DNA of 64,000 nt from Kingdonia uniflora (Eukaryota; Streptophyta; Magnoliopsida; Ranunculales; Circaeasteraceae). This document shows positions 31,404-42,573 of the stretch, one piece after another. The position numbers and the translations under genes are program-made. The notes under the pieces were generated by a model, which was not told where the DNA came from, ran no database searches, and worked only from the letters and a program-made list of their open reading frames with translations. Numbering within the stretch: the first letter of the stretch is position 1; each line of letters opens with the position of its first letter. The stretch is taken from positions 323,501 through 387,500 of the forward strand of contig JACGCM010002399.1 of the NCBI GenBank assembly GCA_014058105.1, given 5' to 3'.

Positions 31404-33032
31404 GTAGTTAGAGAGATGAGTCTCAGGATATATGACCTAGAATCTGGACTTGCCAGGGAAAGAGAAACCTCAAAAGCCCTGTTGTCAGCGTAAGCAGAGT
31501 TGCAGGTTTGATTGAAATAGGTTGTTCAATCTTCATGTTATACCAGCGCTAAGTTATGTAAATAGGATAGAAATGCATAGCAAAAATCCAACGCTATTAA
31601 TATCAAGTAGGATATCGAAAGTGTATACCTTGTACGCCGAAAGAATATTCATGAAGTGTTCATCTGAGAATGGAATCCAAACTTTTAATCTAAAAGTACT
31701 TGGAGAAAGATGCTTAAAAATCACCTAATCTCTTAGAATGTTGTATGTATATGTTAGGCATTATACTTTCTTAATTGAACTGTACTAAATCTCATTATAT
31801 GTCTCAGGTCAAATTGGATGCATCTCGCGTACATGAAGATCACACACTCAAGTGTAATCGGGAATTTTTCGGAGTAGTTCGATAGGATGAAGGAGGCGAA
31901 CGGGAACAGGGAGGATCAATACGTAAAAGTGCATTTCAGATTGGGGAAGCTGAATCAGGTCATCTCCGACCTGACTCATCAGGTCGAAGAGAAAGATTCT
32001 AGGATTAAGAAGGGACTATAATATTTATCCGAGGGTACAGAGCGTGCCGAGAATCTTCAGCATCAGGTTGATACGTTGGCTGTGAATGGTAGGCAGGCCG
32101 ACATGGCTCAATACCGTATTCAGGCGCTGGAACAAACTGAAGAACTATGACGATCTGGTCTCAATAGATACAGGATCGATATAGAGCAAATGAGACAGAA
32201 ATTTATTGGAAAGGATGACGAGCTGAGGATAGCTCAAAAAAATCTATCGACGTCGGAGGCCACAGCTGAACATTTGCAAACTGCCCTCCCCGCCAAGAAT
32301 ATGGAATTCTGAGAAATGCAGCGTAGGTGCGACGACTTAAACTAGAGAGTTGCTCGACTTAAAGCCTGAAGGGATCAAGCCATTGCTCGTACCAAGAAAG
32401 CTGAGGCTATAGAGCATTCTGGGGGAAGTAGAACTGTGGTTAAGGCTCCTCTAGTTCATGGGGACGTTGTTAGTCTCTCAGGTCATATTAGAGAGCTAGA
32501 TAGTGATGTATCTCGAATTCAGGGGCATGTTCTAAAAGGAAATGCGAATTTGAGGGAATGTCAGCATAACCTGGATGTTGCTCTTATTAGGAAAAAATTT
32601 CTTGAGGGGGAGATCAGAGCTAAGGATCTGCTAGTGAAGAGGAAGGATGAATTATTGAAGGACCTGCCGGCTAGGGAAGAGTTGAGCACAAAAATTATTA
32701 AACTTTGTGCTCGGGTAGTAGAGTTAGAAACCATAAACCTAGCTGAGTCAGCGCAGTATATTGCCAAATTGAAAGAAGATGCCATTTATCATGATAGGGT
32801 TGATGTGGATATAATCGCATGGAAAGATACTTGTGCTAGTCTAAAGGTACGCCTCGTGAGGTTGAAGGCTAGATTTGCAAAAGCGGTAGCCCCTGATGTG
32901 GCTCGATCTGATTTCTTAAAGGTGATTGTTGCATATTTTGCAGAGGAAGTTAAAAAATTTGAGTCAGAACGAGATTCCTTGCTCAAACCTCTGTTGGACC
33001 TGGGGTGCACATGTGGAGCGCAGATAGATTGA
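31404..33032 (+). pseudogene. Element E antisense gene: coiled-coil C-terminus
   Basis: Short exon 31404-31505 (EMSLRIYDLESGLARE), intron 31506-31807, then a long coiled-coil exon. The final part is open for 198 codons (32436-33032): VSLSGHIRELDSDVSRIQGH, VLKGNANLRECQHNLDVALI, VKRKDELLKDLPAREELSTK, ending CTCGAQID and TGA. C's tail has the matching IKELEEDVAHFQANVQRGN and RRKDELLKK. Probably a self-associating rod; no enzyme motif. Confidence 0.72.
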
Positions 33033-33244
33033 GGAAACTGTCTAGGTGTCATGGAGACCCATCTGGGTCCTCGAACTTCTGACTTAGTAGAAAGAGGTAG
33101 GGCTATTGTGGCCTGCAAACTGAAAGATAGATCTCTTAATGATGTGGGGGAAAGTATTGCTGACACTCCATTGGCAGAAAAGAATCTTTTGTAATATGAT
33201 TTTGACCTGAAAATAAGTAGAATTATTGCAGACACATTGTTATA

Positions 33245-33910
33245 GATGAAAGCTAGTATGACCATTGCCTTATCTTGTATCTGGTGGGGTCTTTGATATA
33301 AAACAAATTGTTACATATGTTTTGCTTGTAAAGATGGGTTGAGTTAAACCAAGTTGAAACTTGAGTTGAACTATAGAAATGTCGCAGGCATATTGAAAGA
33401 GATGAAAGCTAGTATGACCTTTGCATTATCTTATGTCGGGCTGATTCAGTTGAACCAAGTGTTATCCTCGATCCAGCCTACTGATGCAGACCAAACAAGT
33501 TTTAAAAGATAAAGACTAGTATTACCTATGTCTTATCTCTTGTTTGGCTTTGTGATGTGGAACCAATTTTTACACTTGCCACCTTTGCAGATATGTATAG
33601 ATTCAGCTGAACCAAGTGGTATCCTCGATCCAGCTTACTGATGTGGACTAAAAAACTTATAAAAGATGAAGACTAGTATTACATGTCTTATCTCTTGCAT
33701 GGCTCTGTGTTGTGGAACAAGTTTTTACACTTGCTACCTTCGCAGATATGTATAAATTTAGCTGAACCAAGTGGTATCTTCGATCTAGCCTACTGATGTG
33801 GACCAAACAAGTTGTAAAAGATGAAGACTAGTATTACCTATGTCTTATCTCTTGCTTGGCTCTGTGATGTGGAACAAGTTTCTACACTTGCCACCTTCGC
33901 AGATATGTAG
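33245..33910. repeat. Tandem repeat between antisense gene and pol of element E
   Basis: Units of about 155-157 bp marked by GCTGAACCAAGTGGTATCCT at about 33450, 33607 and 33762, and by GATGAAGACTAGTATTACCT near 33245 (variant), 33402 (variant), 33510, 33665 and 33820. The two left units are more diverged. The array lies exactly where the two convergent transcription units meet. Confidence 0.8.
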
Positions 33911-34146
33911 TGGCTGAAGCCAGCAATGTTCCTTGATCGATCTTGTGGAATGTGGATTGCAAGCTAGTATTATCTATGCTTGAATCTGTGGAATGTGAAC
34001 GACTGTGTCGCGATGAGATTGATATTATGCAAAAGGAAACTTTCATTGATAAGTTCAGAATTTATATTGGATGGAGATAAGAATCTTACTTTTGGAATTG
34101 ATAACAAACAACGAAACATGGAAATTGAGTAGTAAGATGACTAGCG

Positions 34147-35300
34147 ATAGTATCTTTCAGTCATCTAGTGTTCTAAGAATTTGAAATGGGGGCTCCCTCT
34201 TCTGTTATGAGATATTATGATCCCAGGCCTGAGAGACCTGTGATAATGAATGGACCCTCCCAATTGTCGACTAATTTTCCAGCGTGAGGCCCTTTGCGAT
34301 ATTAAGGAATTTCTCAAAGGACAAGATCTTTGATTTGGAAAGTACGGCTTCTAACTCCGTTATTAAACGATTTGGATTGCATATGATAATATCGACCTAG
34401 GTTAGCGATGACGCGTTCCCTGGTTTTATCTATCATATTGAGGTTGTAAGCCAATTCAAACTTATTTTCCTCGTCAGTTAGCTTATGATCCCGAACTAGA
34501 TGATGATATTCATAAGGATTGACTACCTCAGTGTTATGAGAAAGGAGAAATGGGGTACACCCAGTGGACTGTCGGGGAGTGGTTTGATATGCCCACAGGA
34601 CGTGAGGTAGTTTGCGAACCCAATTTCCTATTTTCTGTGAGTGAAGCCATTTTTTAAGTCCATCCACGATAGTTTTGTTAGTGATTTTGGCTTGGCCATT
34701 GCCCTGAGGGTAGTATGGATTTGATGGTGAATGGATGATATTGCAGTAATTTAGGAAGGTAAAGACCTTTTCTCCCATGAATTGGGGCCCGTTATCGATA
34801 CAAATTAGGTGGGGGCACGTGAATTGAGTTATTATACGGTTCCAGATGAAAGAAATGACCTCTTCTTCTCTGGTTCGACATAATAGAATTGCTTCTAATA
34901 ATTTTAAAAAGTAATCGGTAGTTACGAGAAGGTGGCGGCGATTACCTGGAGAGTTAGGGAATTCGTCGGCGAGGTCTAGTGCCCATCTTTTGAGCGGCCA
35001 GAAAACCTTGCTTTCATAGAGCTCGAGCGCAGGGGCGCGTATCATATTTCCATGTCTCTGGAAGGTGTCGCATTAACGGTAATACTCTTCTACTTGCTTA
35101 CGCATGCTGAGCCAGAATACTCCTTGAGTTATTGCTCAGTTTGCTAATGATCTACCTGCGACGTGGGAACCACAAGTTCCTTCGAGTAGTTTGCAGAGAA
35201 GTTTGTCTGCTTTTGACTTTTTGAGGCACTTGAGGTAGGGCCCTGTAGCGGATAGGCGGTAAAGCATGCCATTTTGAGTAATGTGATGCTTCGAGTTGTT
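34147..35300 (-). pseudogene. Element E integrase, catalytic Glu replaced by Lys
   Basis: Core open for 243 codons (34314-35045). FWPLKRWALDLADEFPNSPG (first Asp), VTTDYFLKLLEAILLCRTRE, LICIDNGPQFMGEKVFTFLN (second Asp), NPYYPQGNGQAKITNKTIVD, where the expected Glu of QAE is Lys (AAA, plus-strand 34686-34688). Then VLWAYQTTPRQSTGCTPFLL and FELAYNLNMIDKTRERVIAN. The pol end (LITEEGAPI..., LKDTIAS) runs to about 34147. The zinc-finger part at 35050-35300 is decayed. Confidence 0.9.
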
Positions 35301-35375
35301 GATCGGCTATCTGCGATCCTTCAGATTTGTTTGTTAGAAGTGGTCCATCGCATTTGTTATCATCGCCGAGGTAAT

Positions 35376-35900
35376 CTAAGAAAGGCTTTTGTCAATCGTC
35401 ATTTCCTCCTTTGTGCCCCCAGTGTTGATTGTGCATACAGATATGCGATTAATGTTGGGGGTTAAAATGATTTCGATTTGGAGATATCGAGCTTTTCTAC
35501 CGAAGACCCTGGCTAGATATGCCAAGGAATCGGCGTGTCTGTTTTCGCCTCGAAGAAGATATTCGAGGGTTACTTTCAAAAACTTACTCATCCTATCTTC
35601 AACGAGGGCTGCGTATTCAATCATCTTCCCATTCTTCTTGTACTGCACGAAATAATGATAAACGATGAGTAATGAATCTGTGTAAACTGAGAGCTCGGGG
35701 ACATCGAGCTCAAGAGCAAGGTCGAGTCCATGAATGAGAGCTTCATACTTGGTGACATTATTTGAGGCCTCAAAATCCAAGCGGATTGATTTCTCAATTC
35801 TGTCATTTGAAGGGGTAATCAAAACGATCCCGATTCCTGACCCTGCAGGTCCTGCTGATCCATCGGTGAGAAGTCTCCACCCTGAAGTAGCGAATCAGTC
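35376..35900 (-). pseudogene. Element E second RNase H domain
   Basis: WRLLTDGSAGPAGSGIGIVL, IEKSIRLDFEASNNVTKYEA, LIHGLDLALELDVPELSVYT, DSLLIVYHYFVQYKKNGKMI, YLLRGENRHADSLAYLARVF. 148 codons open from 35822. It is nearly the same as C's, and clearly of the Tat second-RNase-H type. Confidence 0.85.
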
Positions 35901-35989
35901 AGCTCGTTCATCGAATGGCTTAGGAGTTGGATTCTCTGGCGTACTTTCGGTAAGGTCTGGTTCGTGCTCCTCCCACTCGGGATCTTCTA

Positions 35990-36560
35990 CTAGAAAATCC
36001 ACGAGAAAATCGGCAACGGCCTGACCTTTCTCAGAATGACGTTATTCAAAATTTATATCATGTTCCCCCAAACTGACTGACCAATGTTACACTCTTCGTA
36101 ACTTTACTTTTTTGGACAGAACTTCCAAAAGGGGGTAGTTCGTCATCACCTTGACGGAATGCGCTTGGAAGTAGTGTTTGAGTTTCTGCGAAGTGTAAAC
36201 ATGGGTGAGAAGAAGTTTCTTAATTTTAGAGTACCTTGATTCTGCTGGTATAAGTGCTTTGCTGATGAAGAAGATTGGTTTCTCGATTTTCCCATCCAGG
36301 CGAATGAGAACCGAGCTGAGAGAAGTATTTATGACTGCGAGGTAGATTAATAGTTCTTCATTACCTACTAGGGTGCTCATAATGGGAGACCTCCCCAAAT
36401 AGATTTTGAGATCCTGAAAAGCTACTTCGCATTCTGGTGACCATGTGACTTCTGCAGTTGGCTGGACCTTTCCTCATTTGGTACAGCCTCAGAGTAATAG
36501 GAATAGCCAATGACATCGGTCTGAAGATTTAGAGACAAAATGATTGATAGCAGCAATCTT
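35990..36560 (-). pseudogene. Element E first RNase H
   Basis: Reads MSTLVGNEELLIYLAVINTS, LDGKIEKPIFFISKALIPAE, SRYSKIKKLLL, QKLKHYFQAHSVKVMTNYPL, then after a stop FLVDFLVEDPEWEEHEPDLT. Complete in extent, broken by stops. Confidence 0.82.
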
Positions 36561-37331
36561 GCCGGCAAGTTTTTAAACCTCTTTCATTGTCTTTGTAGAA
36601 GGCATGTTGAGGAGAGAACGGATTTGATCTAGATCGGCCTCAATCCCTTTCTTACTGATGAGGTGGCCTAGGAAGCGGCCAGAATGTACCCCAAATTGAT
36701 ATTTATCTGGGTTGAGATGCATTCTGTAAGATCGAAGGATGCTGAATATTGTGTTGAGATCTGAAAGGTGATTTTCTGACTATATGCTTTTGCACAAGAG
36801 ATCATCGATGTAGACTTCAATGATTTTTGCCAGTTGTGCTTTGAACATAGCAGTCATCAATCATTGGTATGTGGCCCCTGCGTTCTTGAACCCGAAGGGC
36901 ATGACTTTGTAAGAGTAAAGGCCACTTTCGGTAATGAATGTCGTCTTCTCTTGATCTTCTTCCAGAAGTGGAATTTGATTATATCCTGAGGCAGCGTCCA
37001 TCATTGATTAGAGATCACGGCCTACAGTAGAAGCGAGGATCTGATGAATGTTGGGAAGGGGGAAACTATCCTTTGCAGTGTGTTTGTTTAAATCTGTAAA
37101 ATCTATGCAAACGCGGACCTTTCCGTTCTTCTTTGGGATAGCGACAATGTTGGATATCCAGTCCAGATACTTGGCTTCTTGAATGAATGCCACTTTGATC
37201 AATTTCTCGATCTCGCTGTTAACTTTATCTCGAAGATGAGATGAGAGTCGTCGTTGTTTCTGTTTAACTGCTAGGGCGTTTATGTTGATGGCTAACTTGT
37301 GGTAAGCCATAGCTGGATCAACACCGGGCAT
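36561..37331 (-). pseudogene. Element E reverse transcriptase
   Basis: MPGVDPAMAYHKLAININAL (37331) to EAKYLDWISNIVAIPKKNGK, VRVCIDFTDLNKHTAKDSFP, LPNIHQILAS, a stop at about 37010, then SMMDAASGYNQIPLLEEDQE, VMPFGFKNAGATYQ, VYIDDLLCKSI with the catalytic Asp pair (near 36815), and FGVHSGRFLGHLISKKGIEA. Only a few stops; the palm motifs are intact. Confidence 0.88.
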
Positions 37332-37514
37332 TTCTTCGAAAGACCATGTAAAAACGTCTCGATTGAGTTGCAGGAACTGAATGAGAGCATCTTTCTCGTA
37401 CTTTACCAGCTTAGTTCTGATAAATGCGCCTCTATTAGGTCCATCAATGTTGATGTATTCCGTGGGTTCCCCTGTAGGTGTTTGGTCATCGATGTGACCA
37501 ACCTTCTGTAATTG

Positions 37515-37943
37515 TTATGCGGCCAATCTGTCTGAAGTATGTAGGATGGCAGAGATAGTATTTTCACAAGCTCGAGCGAGTTTTTGACTACCTCTGATCT
37601 CGTAAATAAAGTTGTCGTACTTGAACCGGAGTGCTTGATGATAGGTAGAAGCGATTGCTTCCATAATGTGTATCCAATAACGGCCCATAATCCCAAGATA
37701 GCGAGACTTGGCATTGATGATGTAGAAAACAGTGTCGATAGTGGCAGGTCCTGTGGTAATAGGAAAGATAATCTTGCCTACTCGTTCTTCCCTGGAGCCA
37801 TTGAAACCACTGATATCCATGTCGCTCTGAATAACCTTGTCGGCTAAACCCATCTGGTAGATTGTACTCTGGAAGAGAATTTCAATACTGCTTCTAGTAT
37901 CGATCATCATTGTGTACACGACAAACTGCTTCATCTTGAGCAT
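37515..37943 (-). pseudogene. Element E aspartic protease, active site damaged
   Basis: 142 open codons. MMIDTRSSIEILFQS carries Asp-Thr-Arg instead of the retropepsin Asp-Thr-Gly (AGA codon, plus-strand 37893-37895; a GGA-to-AGA change would explain it). Then MDISGFNGSREERVGKIIFP and YLGIMGRYWIHIMEAIASTY. Compare B, where DTG is intact. Confidence 0.85.
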
Positions 37944-37999
37944 TATGACTAACGCATCATGATGTGGAAATTTAACATTACTAGAATTGTAATCCTCGA

Positions 38000-38537
38000 A
38001 AGAGATTCCAAGTTGGCGATTGCTTGACTCGGGAAGAAGTTTGGCTTCTTGTCTTGAGGTGTAAGATCACAGCATTCGGAGAGCCTTCTGTGCTTTGATC
38101 GATTAAAATTGTTGATCTGGCTGATTTTAATCATGTTGATGAGGTACATGTAGTAGAGATGCTTCTCCTCAGCCTTATCGCTGACCTGAACAACCTCGAG
38201 TTATTTCTTATGGTTACCATCCTGGTACGACTTCAGGTCAACAATGTATTCGAACATCTATCCTTAAAAATTAGATTGAGTATTCGCTGTATAGTATAGA
38301 AATTATCAGTAGAATGATGATTTACCTTATTATGTAGGCAAAATGGTCGACCCTCGATGGGATCCAGTGATCGGGAGGTGCGGTGGAGCGGGTCTTTTAA
38401 TAGTAGTGGAAAAAGTGCGGAGACTCGGACGTTCAGCTTTGGGAGAACGGGAATTGTTTTGCGGACCACTTCTCAGTGGGTACTTAGTATTTCCCTTGGC
38501 GCGTCTATGATCTCCCTGTTCGTCATTAGGCTCACTG
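38000..38537 (-). pseudogene. Element E gag, C-terminal part
   Basis: Left of the CACTA. Contains a knuckle-like RPFCLHNKVNHHSTDNFYTI (expected Cys replaced by Phe) and a low-complexity tail. Linked to the N-terminal part beyond 45238. Confidence 0.6.
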
Positions 38538-38540
38538 GTC

Positions 38541-38554
38541 CACTACAACAAAAA
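38541..38554 (+). repeat. CACTA left terminal inverted repeat
   Basis: CACTACAACAAAAA; pairs with the right end, whose reverse strand is CACTACAAAAGAAA. Confidence 0.88.
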
Positions 38555-38599
38555 GGTTAAAAAACGAGGGCTGTAGTCTGTCATTTTTACTTAAAAAGG

Positions 38600-38965
38600 A
38601 GGGGAATTGCCGTCGATTTACCCATCGCCGTTTGTTAGCAGCATTTTTTTGCGTCGCTATTTGCCGTTGTTTTATAAGGGAAATACGACTACTCACATCC
38701 GTCGCTAAACTGCGACAACACGAACCGTCGTTTTTACCCTAGTTGAACAAAGCATTAACGTCTAAACCAGTCCGTCGCATAAATGCGACTATAATATGCT
38801 GTCATTTTTTACCTTCCATAACCATGTTACTTAAACAATTAGCGACGGAGCACACCCTCGATTATCTAACAATGTCATATATAACTGTCGCCAAAATATG
38901 ACTAAGTGAACTCGTCGTTTTTGTAGCTAATATTAAGATAGAGAAACGGCGTCTGAAACCGTCGT
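38600..38965. repeat. CACTA left subterminal GACGG/CCGTC repeats
   Basis: At least eight short motifs of the kind CCGTCG, CGTCGC and GCGACGG in both orientations (for example 38613, 38699, 38726, 38791, 38843, 38960). At the right end only a few remain (TAGCGACATGG, TTAGTCG, AAGTCG at 45179-45215). Such arrays are the usual transposase-binding regions of CACTA elements. Confidence 0.7.
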
Positions 38966-38999
38966 AAATATCATAAATAATTTCAATAAAAAATTCCTA

Positions 39000-40700
39000 T
39001 TTTTTCATTACAAAAATGCAATATTATACTAAAATAAAAAATTCATTCATAAAAAATTAATAAATATCATTATTCAAAAAATATTATCAATCAAGATTCT
39101 ACAAATTGTTAACAATACATAATATTGGAATTAGTAATAAAACAACTTTCTTCATCCATAAGCACAATCTCGGAGGCTAAGTCTTCTTTGAAGAGCATGG
39201 AAAATAGAGACATTTTGTATTTGCATGCCCAAACTTTAAAATGCCTTAGAAATCTTGGCATATCATATACTCTTGGAATATTAACATATCAATCACCCTC
39301 GCCATCAATAGAGAACCTTGGATAAGTACAAACAAAATATGGGGAACTACAAACATAAAATGTTAATAATGTAAAAGACAATTGATTTCAATGAAATTTA
39401 GCAATGAGGGGCGTAAAGTTTAAGTTTTGTACCTGGTCAACTAATCATGTTTATGGAAAGCATTGGAGGCTGTTCCATATAAGCAAAATCAATGAATTAA
39501 TTATTAGTATTTTTTTCATCCTAAAATAGACATGAAAGCAAAAAGAAACAAATACTATCAAGAGTGGAACTTACCATTTGGAGCGGAAGAAAAAAGACTA
39601 ACTTTAGAGTTTAAGAGATTAATATATGCAAGCTGAAACATGTAAGCCAAGCCAAGAAAAGCGAACGCTTCAGACATATTGCGATTGCAAAGCTCATAAT
39701 CCCAGGTCAAAACACTAATCAAATTCAAATCAACAAGTAAATCAATGGTAACAAGGAATCAGATCAACAGGCTAATGTGCATTAACTCAAAGTTCTTACA
39801 CTTTGAAAGTTTATTAAATATATGCCAATACTAAATGACATACCAGATGCGAGAGAGTTGTAATGCTAATGAGATTGGATATCTGAATAGCAGCTAGTAG
39901 AATTGAGTACCAAAAATGTTCCAGAACATAAAAGATGCAGCTAAATTATTCATGAATACAAAATGTGAAATGACCAGCAACGTAGATAAAATAGAGTACA
40001 AATTTCATACTGTTAATAAAAAGCTAATAAAAAGATAACAGATAAACTAGAAAGCAACCAAAGTAATTATCAACTATGCAGAAGGTAATTACTGATATTT
40101 TGCAACACTAAAATTTGTACCTAACAATTGCAAAGACCACATATTTCCCCGAAAGTATCTTGTGAACTCCGGTGAAGGTCTCTAGCTTTCATCCTGTGTT
40201 GTTCTATTTCTTTTGATTAAGGAAAATCTGATACAAAGGAAGAAAATATGGCATGCCAAATAACAGCATTGCATATTCCACCGATATTACAAGTACAGAT
40301 GTCTAGAGTACCTATGCAATAACGACACGAAATATATATTGCCAAATGTATAACAAATGTATAATCAATACTTCCACCTTAACTGACGTACATAAAATAA
40401 ATAGGTAGTACTGGTACCTAGAAAATAAACATTATCACACCCCTGTACACTTCTAATCAAGATGCAAGTCTTGCAATTATCAATAAATAACAGAAGTAAA
40501 TTATTCATGCTGTTATTTCATATGGAGGTTTAGGAATAATCATATTTATCAAGGGAAGCCATTGCTCATGAACAAAATAAAGAAAACGATTCTTATGGAA
40601 ATTCATAATAGCTACATGCTAATTGATGCCACCACAAAAATTCAATCCATGATTTGTAGATAACGAGGAATTTGAATGTGCAGGCCAGTTGCAGTAGGCT
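39000..40700. other. CACTA interior, left part, no gene identified
   Basis: AT-rich with a 66-codon plus-strand frame at 39125-39325 that I cannot assign. Nothing else is supported. Confidence 0.4.
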
Positions 40701-40722
40701 AACTATGATCAAATCATACTTC

Positions 40723-40878
40723 TGGATACCTCCTCCAATAGATGAGCTCAAAATCTGCTGTGATGGATCATCTCTTGGTAGCTCTGGGACTGGAAGATGG
40801 GACTGGAAGATGTGGGGCAGTCGTCAGAAATGGTGTCAGTGAAGTAATTGGGGTATTAACAATGAATTTATAGGCTAC
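40723..40878 (+). pseudogene. RNase H-like (RVT_3) fragment in the CACTA
   Basis: Reads WIPPPIDELKICCDGSSLGS, then GAVVRNGVSEVIGVLTMNL after a frame shift. The CDG(A/S)S.GNPG..G.G.V.RN pattern is that of plant RNase H-like proteins related to LINE RNase H. The frame is broken by a 13-bp tandem duplication, GGGACTGGAAGAT (40786-40798, 40799-40811). Source could be a host gene or a LINE. Confidence 0.65.
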
Positions 40879-41068
40879 TAGCTACTATTCAGATAATTGT
40901 GGGGGATGCAAGGACACGTTATCTTTGCAAGGAAGAAGAGATGGATGTATTCGAATTTGGAATAATTTTATTCACACGGCATCACAAGAATAAAAAGTTT
41001 CATCTAGGAAAAACTAGAAACATTAACAAAGCCCCATTTATAGAAGCACACTATTTTAAGAAATTTAC
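40879..41068. other. Spacer in the CACTA
   Basis: No supported feature between the RNase H fragment and the transporter fragment. Confidence 0.4.
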
Positions 41069-41513
41069 CTCAAGAAGTAGAAGTCATGCTACACCAAGGA
41101 TAAGACCTGCAACTCCAACCAACCACCGCAATGGACTCCCCAAATAAAAGAGCTGCAAGTATAGCTACTGTCAAAGGTTGTGAGTGAATTATCACCTGCA
41201 TTCACCATAAAATGCTTGATTCATATTTTCAGATGAATGTAATGCATATATTCTCCTTTATAAGTTATATATATATATACAATGTAAATGCTAAAGGGAA
41301 ATAAAAGTTATAAAGCATACACTGCCCAAACTGCAGATGTCCTCTTCAATATCCTTCCACAAGAAACCCCTGTGAAGTGTAAATAATATTTAAAGTTGGC
41401 AGAATCGAATAAAATTAGTAGTAGTAGTATTTACCTGAAATAAGGTAGCATCCACCAATCCGAAGAGAGCGATGGAAAACCAGGCCTTATAACCAGAAGG
41501 AAACCTTCTTCAT
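41069..41513 (-). pseudogene. Captured EamA/DMT transporter gene fragment (three exons)
   Basis: Minus strand, GT-AG introns kept. Exon 41435-41513: YKAWFSIALFGLVDATLFQ. Exon 41323-41369: GFLVEG then, after a 1-base loss, LKRTSAVWA. Exon 41069-41195: VIIHSQPLTVAILAALLFGE, SIAVVG, then a 4-base duplication and VAGLILGVA, stop, LLLLE. These are C-terminal transmembrane parts of plastid-type plant EamA (drug/metabolite) transporters. Introns show it was captured from DNA, not from mRNA. It encodes no working protein. Confidence 0.82.
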
Positions 41514-41599
41514 CTGCAAGCAGCAAATGCAATAAGCAGAAACCCGACAGGAATCAGTTGAAATGACGAAATGAAGAAAGGTTCAGCCTTTAAAAACAC

Positions 41600-42573
41600 C
41601 TCCGTTGCCACTTAATGGATCCTCTATTCCACACTATGATGGCCACTCTGTTGCCACTTAAAGGACCGGCCCAAACCTGCCATAAATTAATTCAGATAAC
41701 GATGAAACTCATTTGAGATATTAAAAAAAATAGCATATGTTCTTTTACCTCTAGATCTCCAGTCTTGACCTTCTTCCCATGAATACCAAGCATATCTATT
41801 TCATCAAGTTATCTTAATAAACATATCTACCTTAAAACAACCAGGTACTGCTCCCTTAAGGAAAAAAGAAACTACTTCGTATTTCATAATGTGGTTTATA
41901 CCTTGATTAACAGCAATGACCTCTTTGTTGCTTAACAACGTGAATGTATCTTTATCCATGGATCGCACATCACACCCAAGAATTGAGGGAAACTACCAAT
42001 AACGTAATTAGAAATTCAAAATATAACAACAGAAAAAAAAAAAAAAAAATCACAAATTTGGTAGGAGACTGAGTCGCATTGCCCAGTACTTTTGATATCA
42101 CCCAAATGCTGATGTGAGAGCGGTATTCTTCTATTGACATTCCTCCATTACCTACTTCAAGCATGTCGGGATCTAAATTGAACACATGAGACATCAGATT
42201 TTGTGACATGTTAGTTTTCTGGAGTAAATTTGACTTACCCTTTTCTTGCCTTCATGTAAAGTTCAAATTATTCCTTTATACCTACTTCTAATATATACTT
42301 GCGATTACAATGCTGCAAAAGATTTTAATATGTCACACCGTTCTATCCACCATGACCAGCATATGATGCCCATGCTTCATTCAGATCGGCTTTGCTTGTT
42401 ATACTATAAACCAAAGTTGACAATTTACAATCATTAACAACTATGGCAATGGGTACTTTTATTTATTTATAATGAACTGATTTTATTACCTCTCCCAATT
42501 ATCTTTAATATCTTCAGTTGTTCTCCAACTATTTCCTAGACTTGGTACCCAAGTTGTTGGGCCTTCAACAACC
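41600..42573 (-). pseudogene. Captured alpha-galactosidase gene fragment (six exons)
   Basis: Minus strand, glycoside hydrolase family 27, C-terminal half. Exons: 42490-42573 ([17 protein letters not shown]), 42339-42403 (ITSKADLNEAWASYAGHGG, Trp of GGWND now a stop), 42090-42172 ([20 protein letters not shown]), 41902-41992 ([27 protein letters not shown]), 41749-41795 (LGIHGKKVKTGDLEV), 41600-41676 ([20 protein letters not shown]). All introns have GT-AG ends. The N-terminal half with the nucleophile motif (KYDNC) is missing. It lies head-to-tail with the transporter fragment. Confidence 0.9.

Noticed and set aside
32789..33265. 158-codon minus-strand frame
   Set aside because: Shadow of the antisense gene's coiled-coil exon, which is conserved on the plus strand.
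41069..42573. Functional alpha-galactosidase or transporter gene
   Set aside because: Only partial exon sets, with in-frame stops and frameshifts, inside a transposon.
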